Shown piece after piece: positions 34,080 through 42,753 of a stretch of 62,644 nt of DNA (positions within the stretch are counted from its first letter, which is position 1; each line of letters starts with the position of its first letter). A model generated the notes under the pieces. The model did no database searches. It was not told where the DNA came from and worked only from the letters and a program-made list of their open reading frames with translations. The position numbers and the translations under genes were made by a program. Origin of the DNA: Blautia sp. (lineage in GTDB: Bacteria; Bacillota; Clostridia; Lachnospirales; Lachnospiraceae); contig JAMPAC010000014.1 of NCBI GenBank assembly GCA_023667395.1, positions 1 through 62,644 of the forward strand, written 5' to 3'.

Positions 34080-36245
34080 TTACAATAGCGAGCCACTCGC
34101 TGTGGGATTCCCCTGGGCAAGCCTTTCCAACGGATCATCATGATCACTTTGCGGTATATGGAAACTTTGAAATCCCTGAACACCCTGCTCTTTCAGCATT
34201 TCCAATAATTTCGCACTGTACCTTTTCTCCAGATGCGCAATTCTACACTGCATCTTAGTAGGCGTATTCACCTCGCCTGTTCCGAGATAGTTCCTGTACA
34301 CACAGCGGTCACAATGATATGCATCACAATTATCACAAGCCGGCGCCTTAGACAGATACGTCAATTTTCTGGTTCTTTCAAAGTTCAGATTCAATTCCTT
34401 ATTAAAGTAAAATGCCGGGCAAAAATAAAACTTACCATCCGGTGCAAGCGTTATATTCTTTTCACCCGCAAAGCAGTTATTCATCTTCTTCATAAAGATC
34501 CTGTCAGTGAGCTGACGTATCTCCTTGGGTTGACCTTTGATGATATAATCCAGCAGAATCTTGTTAAGCTTCTCCAGCTGCCTTTCATATTCCGTAATAT
34601 CAAAATTACTGTCCACTCCTGATAAGTTAATATTGACACGGGAAGTAAAAGGCAATATTCCTTTTACAACATCAGCCAGACCAGCCAGGTCGTATGCATT
34701 GATATTGAGTATGACCGGGGCATTTAATTCCCCGTCAGGCTTATCGGAAGTTTCATCAATGACATAAATAGCATCCTTGCGCTGTTTCCCTTTCTCAAAT
34801 TTCATGATGTGCCTGACAATATGGCGTTTCAATTCCTTTGCCAGCAAACCGCCATATTTTTCATCTGCCAACAATTTCTCCAGCCATATCTGACTGTCTG
34901 CCGAATGTACGAAAACCGGCTGGTAAAAATGGTCGAACGCATACTGCAAACCTTCCAGCAGTTTCTCCGGTTCCATCATTACTTTCGTTTCCGCCGGCAT
35001 AAACTGGCAGTAATTAACGCATTCCGATGACAAGATAAAATACATGAAGAATTCCTGCTGCAGCTTGACAGAGCGCTTTATGGAATGCTCATTATACAGT
35101 CTTGCCCAGAGATAATTATTCGCCCTCACCCGCGCCTTGTGCATATCACATATGGCCACAGAGCGGTAATACAGGGAATCACTGTCAGACTCATCATAAT
35201 TATTTCCCGCGCAATAAGTACAGCCCATGCTGACCCTGCAATCCAGGCATTTTTGCTCGCTCAGATATTTGGGGAACAAGGTTTGTAAAGGTCTTACCCT
35301 GTCAACATCAATTCCATGATATATGTCGCCTATTTTTTTCCCTGGTTTGCCATTTAAGGAATATTCCATAAACCTGACACAATTATAGATATCCCCCTTT
35401 GCATCCACACAGTACATTTTTCCTGTTCCACAGGAAGCGTGCATCAGCATTTCATCGGTTATTCTGAATCCTAAATTGTCATAGAAAAAAGAAGTATTAT
35501 ATTTATCCCAAAGACGATTATCTACAATATAGTCCGCCAAGGAGATCAATTGTTCCTGATAAACAACATCATCGCCTTTTTTCCACACATCCTCATATAC
35601 AACATTGGCCGGTATGTCTTCTATTCCCATGGACCATAAATGTATAATGCTATCCTTTAGATATTTCAGATCCTCCCTTCCAAAGGTCACTTTCGTGCCG
35701 CCCGCAAATCCCTGCTGTATGGCCATATTGTAGTTTCTCTCCACAATATCGTAGGAACCTGCACCATTTGGGAAAACACGCTGTAGATCATGCTTTTCCT
35801 TTGTCCCGTCAATGGTTATTCCCACTGATACCAGATTTCTGTTTTTCCTTAAAAATCTTTGGAAATCTTCACTGTCAACCAACAGTCCGTTAGACTGAAC
35901 ATTAATCCGAAACCTCCCAAACCACTTTGATTTTTTCTTATATGCAGCCAGCCGGAAATAATCGACTATCTGGTCAATCAGCTTTATTTCAAGTAACGCT
36001 TCGCCCCCGATAAAGTCCAGAATGATATAATCCCTTATGAATAGAGTTTCTTTATTATCCATAAAATAATCCACTGCCTTTTTTGCGACATCAAAACTCA
36101 TCACATTTTTATCATTCTTAACCATATAGCAATATTTACATCGCAGGTTACAGTCCTGCGTCACCACAAAGGTCAGCTGCTGCGACTCATTAGTTCGCCA
36201 CGAATTTTGCTTAAAGTCCCCCATTACATATTTCTTATCTTCCAT
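34080..36245 (-). CDS. radical SAM/SPASM peptide maturase, apparent two-module fusion
   Basis: 721 residues. Module 1 (about 1-390): radical SAM cluster Cys32, Cys36, Cys39 (CNLRCKYC), GGEALL, then a SPASM region with Cys272, 279, 289, 333, 336, 342, 345 and 366 for auxiliary iron-sulfur clusters. Module 2 (about 395-721) ends in its own cluster: Cys591, 609, 637, 640, 645, 648 and 667, following an ITLAPDGKFYFCP segment. In known CXXX-repeat RiPP loci these appear to be two separate maturase proteins, so this is probably a fusion. It should form thioether or related crosslinks on the cysteine-rich peptide encoded 119 bases upstream. The only in-frame radical SAM site is in module 1. Confidence 0.85.
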   Translation of the reverse strand: MEDKKYVMGDFKQNSWRTNESQQLTFVVTQDCNLRCKYCYMVKNDKNVMSFDVAKKAVDYFMDNKETLFIRDYIILDFIGGEALLEIKLIDQIVDYFRLAAYKKKSKWFGRFRINVQSNGLLVDSEDFQRFLRKNRNLVSVGITIDGTKEKHDLQRVFPNGAGSYDIVERNYNMAIQQGFAGGTKVTFGREDLKYLKDSIIHLWSMGIEDIPANVVYEDVWKKGDDVVYQEQLISLADYIVDNRLWDKYNTSFFYDNLGFRITDEMLMHASCGTGKMYCVDAKGDIYNCVRFMEYSLNGKPGKKIGDIYHGIDVDRVRPLQTLFPKYLSEQKCLDCRVSMGCTYCAGNNYDESDSDSLYYRSVAICDMHKARVRANNYLWARLYNEHSIKRSVKLQQEFFMYFILSSECVNYCQFMPAETKVMMEPEKLLEGLQYAFDHFYQPVFVHSADSQIWLEKLLADEKYGGLLAKELKRHIVRHIMKFEKGKQRKDAIYVIDETSDKPDGELNAPVILNINAYDLAGLADVVKGILPFTSRVNINLSGVDSNFDITEYERQLEKLNKILLDYIIKGQPKEIRQLTDRIFMKKMNNCFAGEKNITLAPDGKFYFCPAFYFNKELNLNFERTRKLTYLSKAPACDNCDAYHCDRCVYRNYLGTGEVNTPTKMQCRIAHLEKRYSAKLLEMLKEQGVQGFQSFHIPQSDHDDPLERLAQGNPTASGSLL

Positions 36246-36285
36246 GTATATTCAAGTCTCCCTGAAAATATATTTTTTGATATAG

Positions 36286-36338
36286 CATACAATGTGTGAA
36301 AGTAGAGATATTCCCAATGCCTGCTTCCACACAGTATG
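36286..36338. other. long imperfect hairpin between precursor and maturase genes
   Basis: The arms at 36286-36302 and 36324-36338 (CATACAATGTGTGAAAG against CTTCCACACAGTATG) pair with a few mismatches. In minus-strand RNA it has no T-run after it. It could limit read-through or fix the 3' end of the precursor message, giving more peptide than enzyme. Confidence 0.5.
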
Positions 36339-36364
36339 CAACCACTGATATTCAAGACCTATAA

Positions 36365-36535
36365 TTAATCCAGAGCCTTAAATACCTGTATCCAGGTACA
36401 ATTGTCACTGCAACTGAAGTGACACCCATGACTGCAATCACGCATACAGCCTGCAGCCCCGCTTGACGATGAACATGCAAAGTTTACTTCGTCTTCTTCA
36501 CCTGGCGAAAGATTAAACTGATTGTCATACATCAT
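36365..36535 (-). CDS. CXXX-repeat cysteine-rich RiPP precursor
   Basis: A 56-residue peptide (ATG at 36535, or the next ATG). The leader (1-20) is acidic, with LSPGEEDEVNFA. The core has six cysteines: Cys21, then Cys30, 34, 38, 42 and 46 in a strict four-residue repeat (CMRD, CSHG, CHFS, CSDN, C). A hydrophobic tail TWIQVFKALD follows. GGAAGGAGGG gives a strong ribosome site. Radical SAM/SPASM enzymes act on peptides of this kind, and the gene directly precedes one. The spacing suggests crosslinks along one helical face. Found by translating the gap between regulator and maturase. Confidence 0.85.
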   Translation of the reverse strand: MMYDNQFNLSPGEEDEVNFACSSSSGAAGCMRDCSHGCHFSCSDNCTWIQVFKALD

Positions 36536-36702
36536 ACCGATTCCCTCCTTCCTTTTAAGTTGATTTTTCAGTTATCAACTCTTTTTAAGAGCGTCGCCAT
36601 TTAAGCCATTTTATTTTAAAATCAGCATTTGTTCCTGTCATATTCAGCAATGCTATGTCCAATGACTTAAAAATAAGCCTGCCACGAAGCCCTTATATTT
36701 AT

Positions 36703-36767
36703 TTTATACTATCTCTTCTTCTATTTTTACAATAGTCTGACCGTAAACAGTAGTATTAGTGACCTTA
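36703..36767 (-). promoter_or_regulatory. candidate LytTR-controlled promoter of the RiPP operon
   Basis: The -35 TTGTAA (36727-36732) and -10 TATAAA (36703-36708) are 18 bases apart on the minus strand. Just upstream, a direct repeat TGACC(G/T)TA (as read on the plus strand) occurs at 36738-36745 and 36760-36767, 22 bases apart: two helical turns, as in LytTR/AgrA operators. A long leader follows, with a hairpin AGTTGAT/ATCAACT (36558-36580) just before the precursor's ribosome site. Confidence 0.6.
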
Positions 36768-36805
36768 TCCTGCCAGGAACCGTTCTCTGACAAAAGGTGA
36801 CAAAA

Positions 36806-37519
36806 TCATTTTCTCCAATACTTTGCCAATGCTTCCCTGACGCCTGAAATCATCCCCCGGCTGACCACATGCATGATTTCATCATTGTTCAGCCAAACCT
36901 CGTCCTTTTGAAAGCTGGAAATGTGCCGCATATTTACAATACAGCCCTTATTGATGTATAGAAAACGTTCATGGGGAAGCTGCCTGTATACTTCTCCCAA
37001 TGTACTTCTTTCCTTATAAATCCGCCCATTGGTACAATGAAAGACAACATATTTCTTTTCCTTTTCCAAATACAGGATTTCATTCAGGCGCATCCTTTTT
37101 ACCCAGGTAACCGCCTGGATAAAATAATATTCCTCACCGCTTAACCTTTCTCTCCGTATTCTGTCCAGGACAGGCGGAATTTCCTCTTTGTATCTGTCTT
37201 TCATAATATAGTCGTATGCCCTGACCTTATATGCCGGCAGCGCATATTTCTCAAATCCTGAGAGAATGACAATATTCGCATCTTCCTCCGCTTCCCTGAT
37301 TCTGCCAGCCAGTTCCAATCCGTTCAGTTCCGGCATCTCTACATCCAGGATATAGATATCATAATTCTTCTTTTCTTCCAGTTCCATTAATAACAGGGAA
37401 CCTTCCGCAAAATGCTTCACTGTAATCGCTTCGCCGATTCCCTGACTGAAATCCAAGACGACTTTCTCCACTCTCCCTGCAAATTCCACATCATCATCCA
37501 CTACGGCTATCCGCACCAT
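36806..37519 (-). CDS. LytTR family response regulator
   Basis: 237 residues. The receiver domain (1-120) has acidic pocket VDDD at 7-10, phospho-acceptor Asp59 (YILDVEMPELNG) and Lys111 in place of the usual K-P-F loop (IMKDRYK). The LytTR DNA-binding domain (about 130-237) shows RLNEILYLEKEKKYVVFH, then RFLYINKGCIVNM. It pairs with the GHKL kinase two genes upstream. The pair resembles AgrA/AgrC quorum sensing, so the finished peptide may induce its own operon. It lies 21 bases after the ABC exporter stop. Confidence 0.92.
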   Translation of the reverse strand: MVRIAVVDDDVEFAGRVEKVVLDFSQGIGEAITVKHFAEGSLLLMELEEKKNYDIYILDVEMPELNGLELAGRIREAEEDANIVILSGFEKYALPAYKVRAYDYIMKDRYKEEIPPVLDRIRRERLSGEEYYFIQAVTWVKRMRLNEILYLEKEKKYVVFHCTNGRIYKERSTLGEVYRQLPHERFLYINKGCIVNMRHISSFQKDEVWLNNDEIMHVVSRGMISGVREALAKYWRK

Positions 37520-37540
37520 TTCATTTTCCTCCCTGACATT

Positions 37541-39289
37541 CTATTTCCCGCCCTCGAATTTCCGTCTGACCATACAATAATAATTACCCTTGCTTTCCAT
37601 GAGTTCTTCATGCGTTCCTGCCTCACAGACACCGTGGTCATTCATAACATAGATCATATCGGCATCCCTGATTGTAGATAGTCGGTGCGTAATCATAACC
37701 ACTGTTTTATTGTACAGACTTTTTCTAATATTGTATAAGATTTTACTTTCCATGATTTGATCCAAAGCTGACGTTGCCTCATCCAATATCAAGACCGGAG
37801 CGTCGTTGAACAGGGCCCGTGCAATTGCTATCCTCTGATTTTGTCCGCCTGACAGCCTGCTTCCATTCTCACCGACCTGGGTATGATATTTGTCCTTCAG
37901 GTTTTCCGCGAATTCATCAACACAGGCAATGCGGCATACTTCCCTGAAACGCTGCTCTGTACCATTGGGATTACCCAGTACGATATTATTGTAAATAGTA
38001 TCATCGATCAGATATGTATCCTGCCTGACAACCATGATGGCACTCCTGATATAATTTAAATCATATGTTCTGATATCCCTGCCATCAACTTCTATTTTTC
38101 CTTCTTCCACATCCCATAGGCGATAAAGCAGGTTCAAAATGGTTGATTTGCCTTCCCCGCTTTCTCCGACAATCGCTGTCAGCTTTGCAGGCATAAAGTT
38201 CATATTGATATTCCTCAATACCTGTACGTCGCCATAGGAAAAGGAAACATTGCAATACGCAACCTTCCCTGACAGCTGACGCTCCGGAATAAAACAGGAT
38301 CCCTCCAGCGAGATATCGCTTTCTCTGGACAGGAAGGAATAGATTCTGTCCATTGACACATACACTGACTGAAACATCATATTGACATTGGAAATTCTCA
38401 TTATGGGAGCGATCAATCCCTGGGAATACATATGAAACGCCATTAATCCCCCGACAGTGAATGTTCCCATTATTATTTTATATCCGCCATATCCCAGGAT
38501 GGATATGGACATCGCAGCAGCGATAATGCTTAAAATACTTCTGCTTATGGTATTCACCATTGCCATCTGCACTTCCAAATCCGTGTTCTTTTCTATCGTT
38601 TTCTTATACTGGGCATAAAAATATGATTGTACTTTCATAATGACATGACTTATGATATTGGCAGACAAACCCTGCAGCAAAGAACTCAACCTACCCGTGC
38701 ATTCCCTCAGAACCTGGGACTGATTCATTATTTTTTCCCTGAATACCTTCTGTACAATAAAGATAGGGGGAAGAAAAATGAGTATTACAGCCAGCAGTTC
38801 CCACTGCAAAAATGCCAAAAAGACAATCATCACCCCTCCCGCTAAAGCATCCGATATAAAGCCCAAAAATGTACTTGTCGCAAATGACCTGATGTTATTT
38901 ATATCCTGCATGAGTATTGTCATCATTTCGCCGGGCTGCATATATGCATAAAATCCCCCTGATAACCCATATAAATGGTTGATGCACTTTTCCTGATAGG
39001 AAATTAAGATTTTTTTCCCTATAACAGAATAACAACATTGCATAACATTATTGGTCAAAGCATTGCAGACCGTTACGATCAGATAAACAGCTATAAGGGC
39101 CAGCATAAATTTCAGGTCTTTCCGAGGTATTGCTTCATCGATGATCTTCATCATGAATAACGGAGATAATAACGCCAGTACCATCTGAACGGCAGTTAAG
39201 ATTGCAATGATCACATAAAGCCATTTGTATCCTGAGATATCCTTCACCAGTTTTTTCAATAATTCTCTTTTCCGGTCTTTATCCAACAT
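37541..39289 (-). CDS. peptide-type ABC exporter (fused membrane and ATPase domains)
   Basis: 582 residues: six membrane helices (about 20-305) then an ATPase domain with GESGEGKST, LSGGQNQRI and VLILDEATSALD. The layout fits exporters of bacteriocins and lipids. It has no N-terminal C39 peptidase domain (length and start show this), so the leader must be removed by another protease or kept until outside. It lies between kinase and regulator genes of the RiPP island, which suggests export of the island's peptide. ATG 39289 follows AAAGGAGCATGCC. Confidence 0.9.
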   Translation of the reverse strand: MLDKDRKRELLKKLVKDISGYKWLYVIIAILTAVQMVLALLSPLFMMKIIDEAIPRKDLKFMLALIAVYLIVTVCNALTNNVMQCCYSVIGKKILISYQEKCINHLYGLSGGFYAYMQPGEMMTILMQDINNIRSFATSTFLGFISDALAGGVMIVFLAFLQWELLAVILIFLPPIFIVQKVFREKIMNQSQVLRECTGRLSSLLQGLSANIISHVIMKVQSYFYAQYKKTIEKNTDLEVQMAMVNTISRSILSIIAAAMSISILGYGGYKIIMGTFTVGGLMAFHMYSQGLIAPIMRISNVNMMFQSVYVSMDRIYSFLSRESDISLEGSCFIPERQLSGKVAYCNVSFSYGDVQVLRNINMNFMPAKLTAIVGESGEGKSTILNLLYRLWDVEEGKIEVDGRDIRTYDLNYIRSAIMVVRQDTYLIDDTIYNNIVLGNPNGTEQRFREVCRIACVDEFAENLKDKYHTQVGENGSRLSGGQNQRIAIARALFNDAPVLILDEATSALDQIMESKILYNIRKSLYNKTVVMITHRLSTIRDADMIYVMNDHGVCEAGTHEELMESKGNYYCMVRRKFEGGK

Positions 39290-39437
39290 GGCATGCTCCT
39301 TTAAACCGACAGCCCGAACGCCTGGTTCAAGTAAAATGAGTCTGAATCTATTGCACCTTTATCATATATAGTCATTCTCTCTTTTACAATACACTGGCCT
39401 CAAACGGCTGTCATTTTGACCCCCAATTGCTTACCGT

Positions 39438-40754
39438 TTAAAATCCTTTCAAATACACTGTCAGGTCAAAGACGCCATCTTTATTCTCTATCCGCATATG
39501 TCCCTCATATGTATTGACCACCTGCCTTATGCTGCGCATCCCAAATCCATGGTTCCTTTTATCCCCTTTTGTGGTTTCCGGAAGTCCCTCTGAAAACCGC
39601 ATTCCTGTTCCCGTCATCGGGTTAGATGTATGGAGTATCAGCATCTGACCCTTTCTCGCGCAGGTCAGTTCTATCCAACGCTCCATGCCTTCTGCGATTC
39701 TGCCGTTTGCCTCAATGGCATTATCCAGCATATTAGAAAATAAAGCGCAGATTTCTATTGGCTTCAGCAGCAGGCCGCTCATATCCTCCAGTTCATATCG
39801 CAGGGAAATGCCTACCCCTTCTGCCTCCCGGAATTTCTGGTTCACGATCAGGTTGATCAGATCATGATTCGCCAGGTTCCTGTTCCTGCCCTTCTGGAAC
39901 ACGCTGTCCATCTCATCCAGATAACAGAGTATCTCCTGATCATGCCCTTCTTCCGCCATTTCCCGGATTACCCTCATATGCATTTTGATGTCATGCCGCA
40001 GAATTTCCTTTTCTTCATAGACACGCATCAGTTCCGCATAGTCACCTTCCAGCATATCCATTTTCATTTTCAGCAGCCTGCCGTTCTCCCGTTCTTTCTG
40101 TATGACAGCATATGCCCCGAAAGCCAGCGCCGCCAACAGACTTCCCATCAGGAAAAGCCACCAGCGCTGTATCACCCGTTCAGAAATCAGCAGCTTATAT
40201 ACCCGCTGGAAGTAAATCTCACACACTAAAAACAATGGAACCAGAAACCAGCCCCATTTCAGGTATTTGCCCGCATTACATCCTTTCACACGACTGCGCA
40301 CAGATCGCACCACCATATAGAGCAAAACGGCGCATAGCAGCAGATAAACACTCCTATAAGAAGTGACCGTCAGAAAAATATCTGTTGGTAGTCCACTGTC
40401 CATCAAAACCATGCAGGCAATTGTCTGGAAAAAGAAATCCAGCAAAGCTAATCCTGTCCACAGCAGGAATATGATACAAAACGAATCTCGATATCTGCAA
40501 TAAAATGTAGTGCCACAGGCAAACGACAAGCATATAATAATGACAGTCATGCACCCATTTGAAAACAATGTGCTGATTACACTGTCATTATAGGCATTTA
40601 ACGAAGACAGCAACAAAATCACAACAATCCAGATCGTATTCTGTTTCTTCCTACCCCACCTGGGACCTGCGAACATCTCCATCAACCGCCAGGTCGCCCA
40701 CACTTTTACGACTGTATACAGGAAGTCACATCCAAAATAAAGTATCCTTGCCAT
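39438..40754 (-). CDS. AgrC-like GHKL sensor histidine kinase
   Basis: 438 residues. Six membrane helices in the first 215 residues form an AgrC-type sensor. The phospho-accepting His254 lies in ILRHDIKMHM, and the GHKL ATPase domain shows NMLDNAIEA (Asn345) and GFGMRSIRQV. Such kinases sense secreted peptides. It is first in the run kinase, exporter, regulator, precursor, maturase. The ribosome site before ATG 40754 (GTAGGT) is weak. Confidence 0.92.
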   Translation of the reverse strand: MARILYFGCDFLYTVVKVWATWRLMEMFAGPRWGRKKQNTIWIVVILLLSSLNAYNDSVISTLFSNGCMTVIIICLSFACGTTFYCRYRDSFCIIFLLWTGLALLDFFFQTIACMVLMDSGLPTDIFLTVTSYRSVYLLLCAVLLYMVVRSVRSRVKGCNAGKYLKWGWFLVPLFLVCEIYFQRVYKLLISERVIQRWWLFLMGSLLAALAFGAYAVIQKERENGRLLKMKMDMLEGDYAELMRVYEEKEILRHDIKMHMRVIREMAEEGHDQEILCYLDEMDSVFQKGRNRNLANHDLINLIVNQKFREAEGVGISLRYELEDMSGLLLKPIEICALFSNMLDNAIEANGRIAEGMERWIELTCARKGQMLILHTSNPMTGTGMRFSEGLPETTKGDKRNHGFGMRSIRQVVNTYEGHMRIENKDGVFDLTVYLKGF

Positions 40755-40787
40755 ACCTACACCCCATGTACGCCTTTAACAGGCACG

Positions 40788-40819
40788 AAAAGGGTTCCCT
40801 GCATCAAGAGAACCCTTTT
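40788..40819. terminator. bidirectional terminator after etfA
   Basis: AAAAGGGTTC and GAACCCTTTT form a perfect 10-bp stem with A and T runs in the arms. It ends the butyrate operon on the minus strand, 39 bases after etfA, and separates it from the RiPP island. Confidence 0.85.
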
Positions 40820-40857
40820 AACTCGTACTGTTTCCTTTTCAATTATCAGATGCCTCG

Positions 40858-41916
40858 TCAGTTCTTAGCCGCCTTCTCAGCCTTCAGCGCCGCCGTCAGG
40901 GCGGGAACGATCTTATTCAGGTCGCCCACAATGCCGTAATCAGCCACGTCAAAGATGGGCGCGGTGTCATCCTTATTGATGGCAACGATCAGGTCGGACT
41001 CCTCCATACCTGCCACATGCTGGATCGCGCCGGAAATACCGATGGCGAAGTAGATCTGGGGACGAACCGTCTTACCGGTCTGGCCTACCTGCAGATCCTT
41101 GGGCTTCCAGCCGCTGTCCACCACCGCACGGGAGCAGGATACGGTACCGCCCATCACTTCCGCCAGTTCCTCCAGTATCTTGAAGTTCTCCGGGCTTCCT
41201 ACGCCGCGGCCGCCGGATACCAACACCTTTGCGTCCATGATATCCACGGTGTCGGCAACTGCCTTTACCACTTCCTTGATGGTCACATATTTCTCATTGG
41301 GCGTAAAGCCGGGATTGAATTCTTCCACAACAGCCTTTGCGCCTGCGATGGGATCGATCTTCTGCATAACGCCGGGACGTACCGTTGCCATCTGGGGACG
41401 ATTGTCCGGGCAGGCAATGGTGGCGATGGTGTTGCCGCCGAAAGCGGGACGGGTCATCAGCAGCTGGTTATGCTTCTGCTCCACGCCGGGAGCCGCCGTC
41501 AGGGGGAAATCACCGATTTCCAGTACGGTACAGTCTGCGGTCAGGCCTGTTGCAACCCTTGCGGAAACCGTGGGGCCAAGGTCTCTTCCGATGGCGGTAG
41601 CGCCTACCAGCACGATCTCCGGTTTATACTGATTGATCACGGAAGACAGCGCGTGAGCGTAGGGCTCTGTCCTGTAGACCTCCAGTTCGGGATCGTCCAC
41701 AACGATCACCTTGTCAGCGCCGTACTCCGCCAGCTTATCAGCCAGACCCTTTACCTGATATCCGATCAGCACCGCCACAACCTCTGTTCCCAGCTTCGCG
41801 GCAAGTTCCTTACCCTTTCCCAACAGTTCGAAAGCAATGCCGCTGATCTCATTGTCCACCTGCTGGGCAAACACATATACACCTTTATACTCTTCAAGAA
41901 CGATATCCTTGTTCAT
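40858..41916 (-). CDS. etfA: electron transfer flavoprotein, alpha subunit
   Basis: 352 residues. The FAD-binding C-terminal domain is clear: SRAVVDSGWKPKDLQVGQTGKTV, YFAIGISGAIQHVAGM, IVAINKDDTAPIF. With EtfB it forms the bifurcating partner of butyryl-CoA dehydrogenase, coupling crotonyl-CoA reduction to ferredoxin reduction by NADH. It is the last gene of the butyrate operon, 21 bases after etfB. Cytoplasmic. Confidence 0.96.
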   Translation of the reverse strand: MNKDIVLEEYKGVYVFAQQVDNEISGIAFELLGKGKELAAKLGTEVVAVLIGYQVKGLADKLAEYGADKVIVVDDPELEVYRTEPYAHALSSVINQYKPEIVLVGATAIGRDLGPTVSARVATGLTADCTVLEIGDFPLTAAPGVEQKHNQLLMTRPAFGGNTIATIACPDNRPQMATVRPGVMQKIDPIAGAKAVVEEFNPGFTPNEKYVTIKEVVKAVADTVDIMDAKVLVSGGRGVGSPENFKILEELAEVMGGTVSCSRAVVDSGWKPKDLQVGQTGKTVRPQIYFAIGISGAIQHVAGMEESDLIVAINKDDTAPIFDVADYGIVGDLNKIVPALTAALKAEKAAKN

Positions 41917-41937
41917 GACTAAACCTCCAATTTTCTA

Positions 41938-42723
41938 TTAAACGATGTGCTTCTCTTTGAATTTACCCACAATGTATGCAACCGCATCTTCGGGAGAATC
42001 GGGAACTACTTTCTCGCCTGCGCCCTTGCGGACCTTATCGGATGCCTTCGCGATCTTGGTGGGGGAACCTTTCAGCCCCAGGTCGCTGTCGTCCACATCC
42101 TTCAGGTCGGCCCTGCCCCACTGGGTGATCTCGGCGTCGCATGCGTCAAAGATTCCGCCGGGGGTCATGTAACGGGGCTCGTTCAGTTCGGAAAGCGCGG
42201 TGATCAGGCAGGGCATCTTTGCCTCCAGGACATGGTATCTGTCGTCATACTGTCTCTGTACGATCACCTTGTCGCCCTCAATCTTAATCTCCTGCGCATA
42301 GGAAATCACGGGAATGCCAAGGTGCTCCGCGATCTGGGGGCCAACCTGTGCGGTATCGCCGTCGATGGCCTGACGGCCGGTGATGATCAGGTCATAATCG
42401 ATATTTCTCAGCGCGCCCGCGATGGTGGTGGAAGTCGCCCATGTGTCAGCGCCGCCCAGCACTCTGTCGGTCACAAGGATGCCCTTGTCCGCGCCCATGG
42501 CCATTGCCTCGCGGAGTACGTCCGCCGCCTTGGGAAGACCCATGGTGAGAACGGTCACCTCTGCGCCAAACTGCTCCTTTAATCTCAGCGCCGCTTCCAA
42601 GCCGGCCTTGTCATCAGGATTCATGATTGCAAGCATCGCACCCCTGTCAAGGGTTCCGTCCGGATTAAATTTCACGCCGCCCTTTGTATCGGGCACCTGC
42701 TTAATACAAACAACAATCTTCAT
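41938..42723 (-). CDS. etfB: electron transfer flavoprotein, beta subunit
   Basis: 261 residues with VVCIKQVPDT at the start and the DLIITGRQAIDGDTAQVGPQIAE motif. In bifurcating complexes this subunit carries the NADH-accepting flavin. It lies between bcd (30-base gap) and etfA, the standard clostridial order, and GAGAAAAGACA precedes its start. Confidence 0.96.
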   Translation of the reverse strand: MKIVVCIKQVPDTKGGVKFNPDGTLDRGAMLAIMNPDDKAGLEAALRLKEQFGAEVTVLTMGLPKAADVLREAMAMGADKGILVTDRVLGGADTWATSTTIAGALRNIDYDLIITGRQAIDGDTAQVGPQIAEHLGIPVISYAQEIKIEGDKVIVQRQYDDRYHVLEAKMPCLITALSELNEPRYMTPGGIFDACDAEITQWGRADLKDVDDSDLGLKGSPTKIAKASDKVRKGAGEKVVPDSPEDAVAYIVGKFKEKHIV

Positions 42724-42753
42724 TGTCTTTTCTCCTTCATTTCATCGATATTT

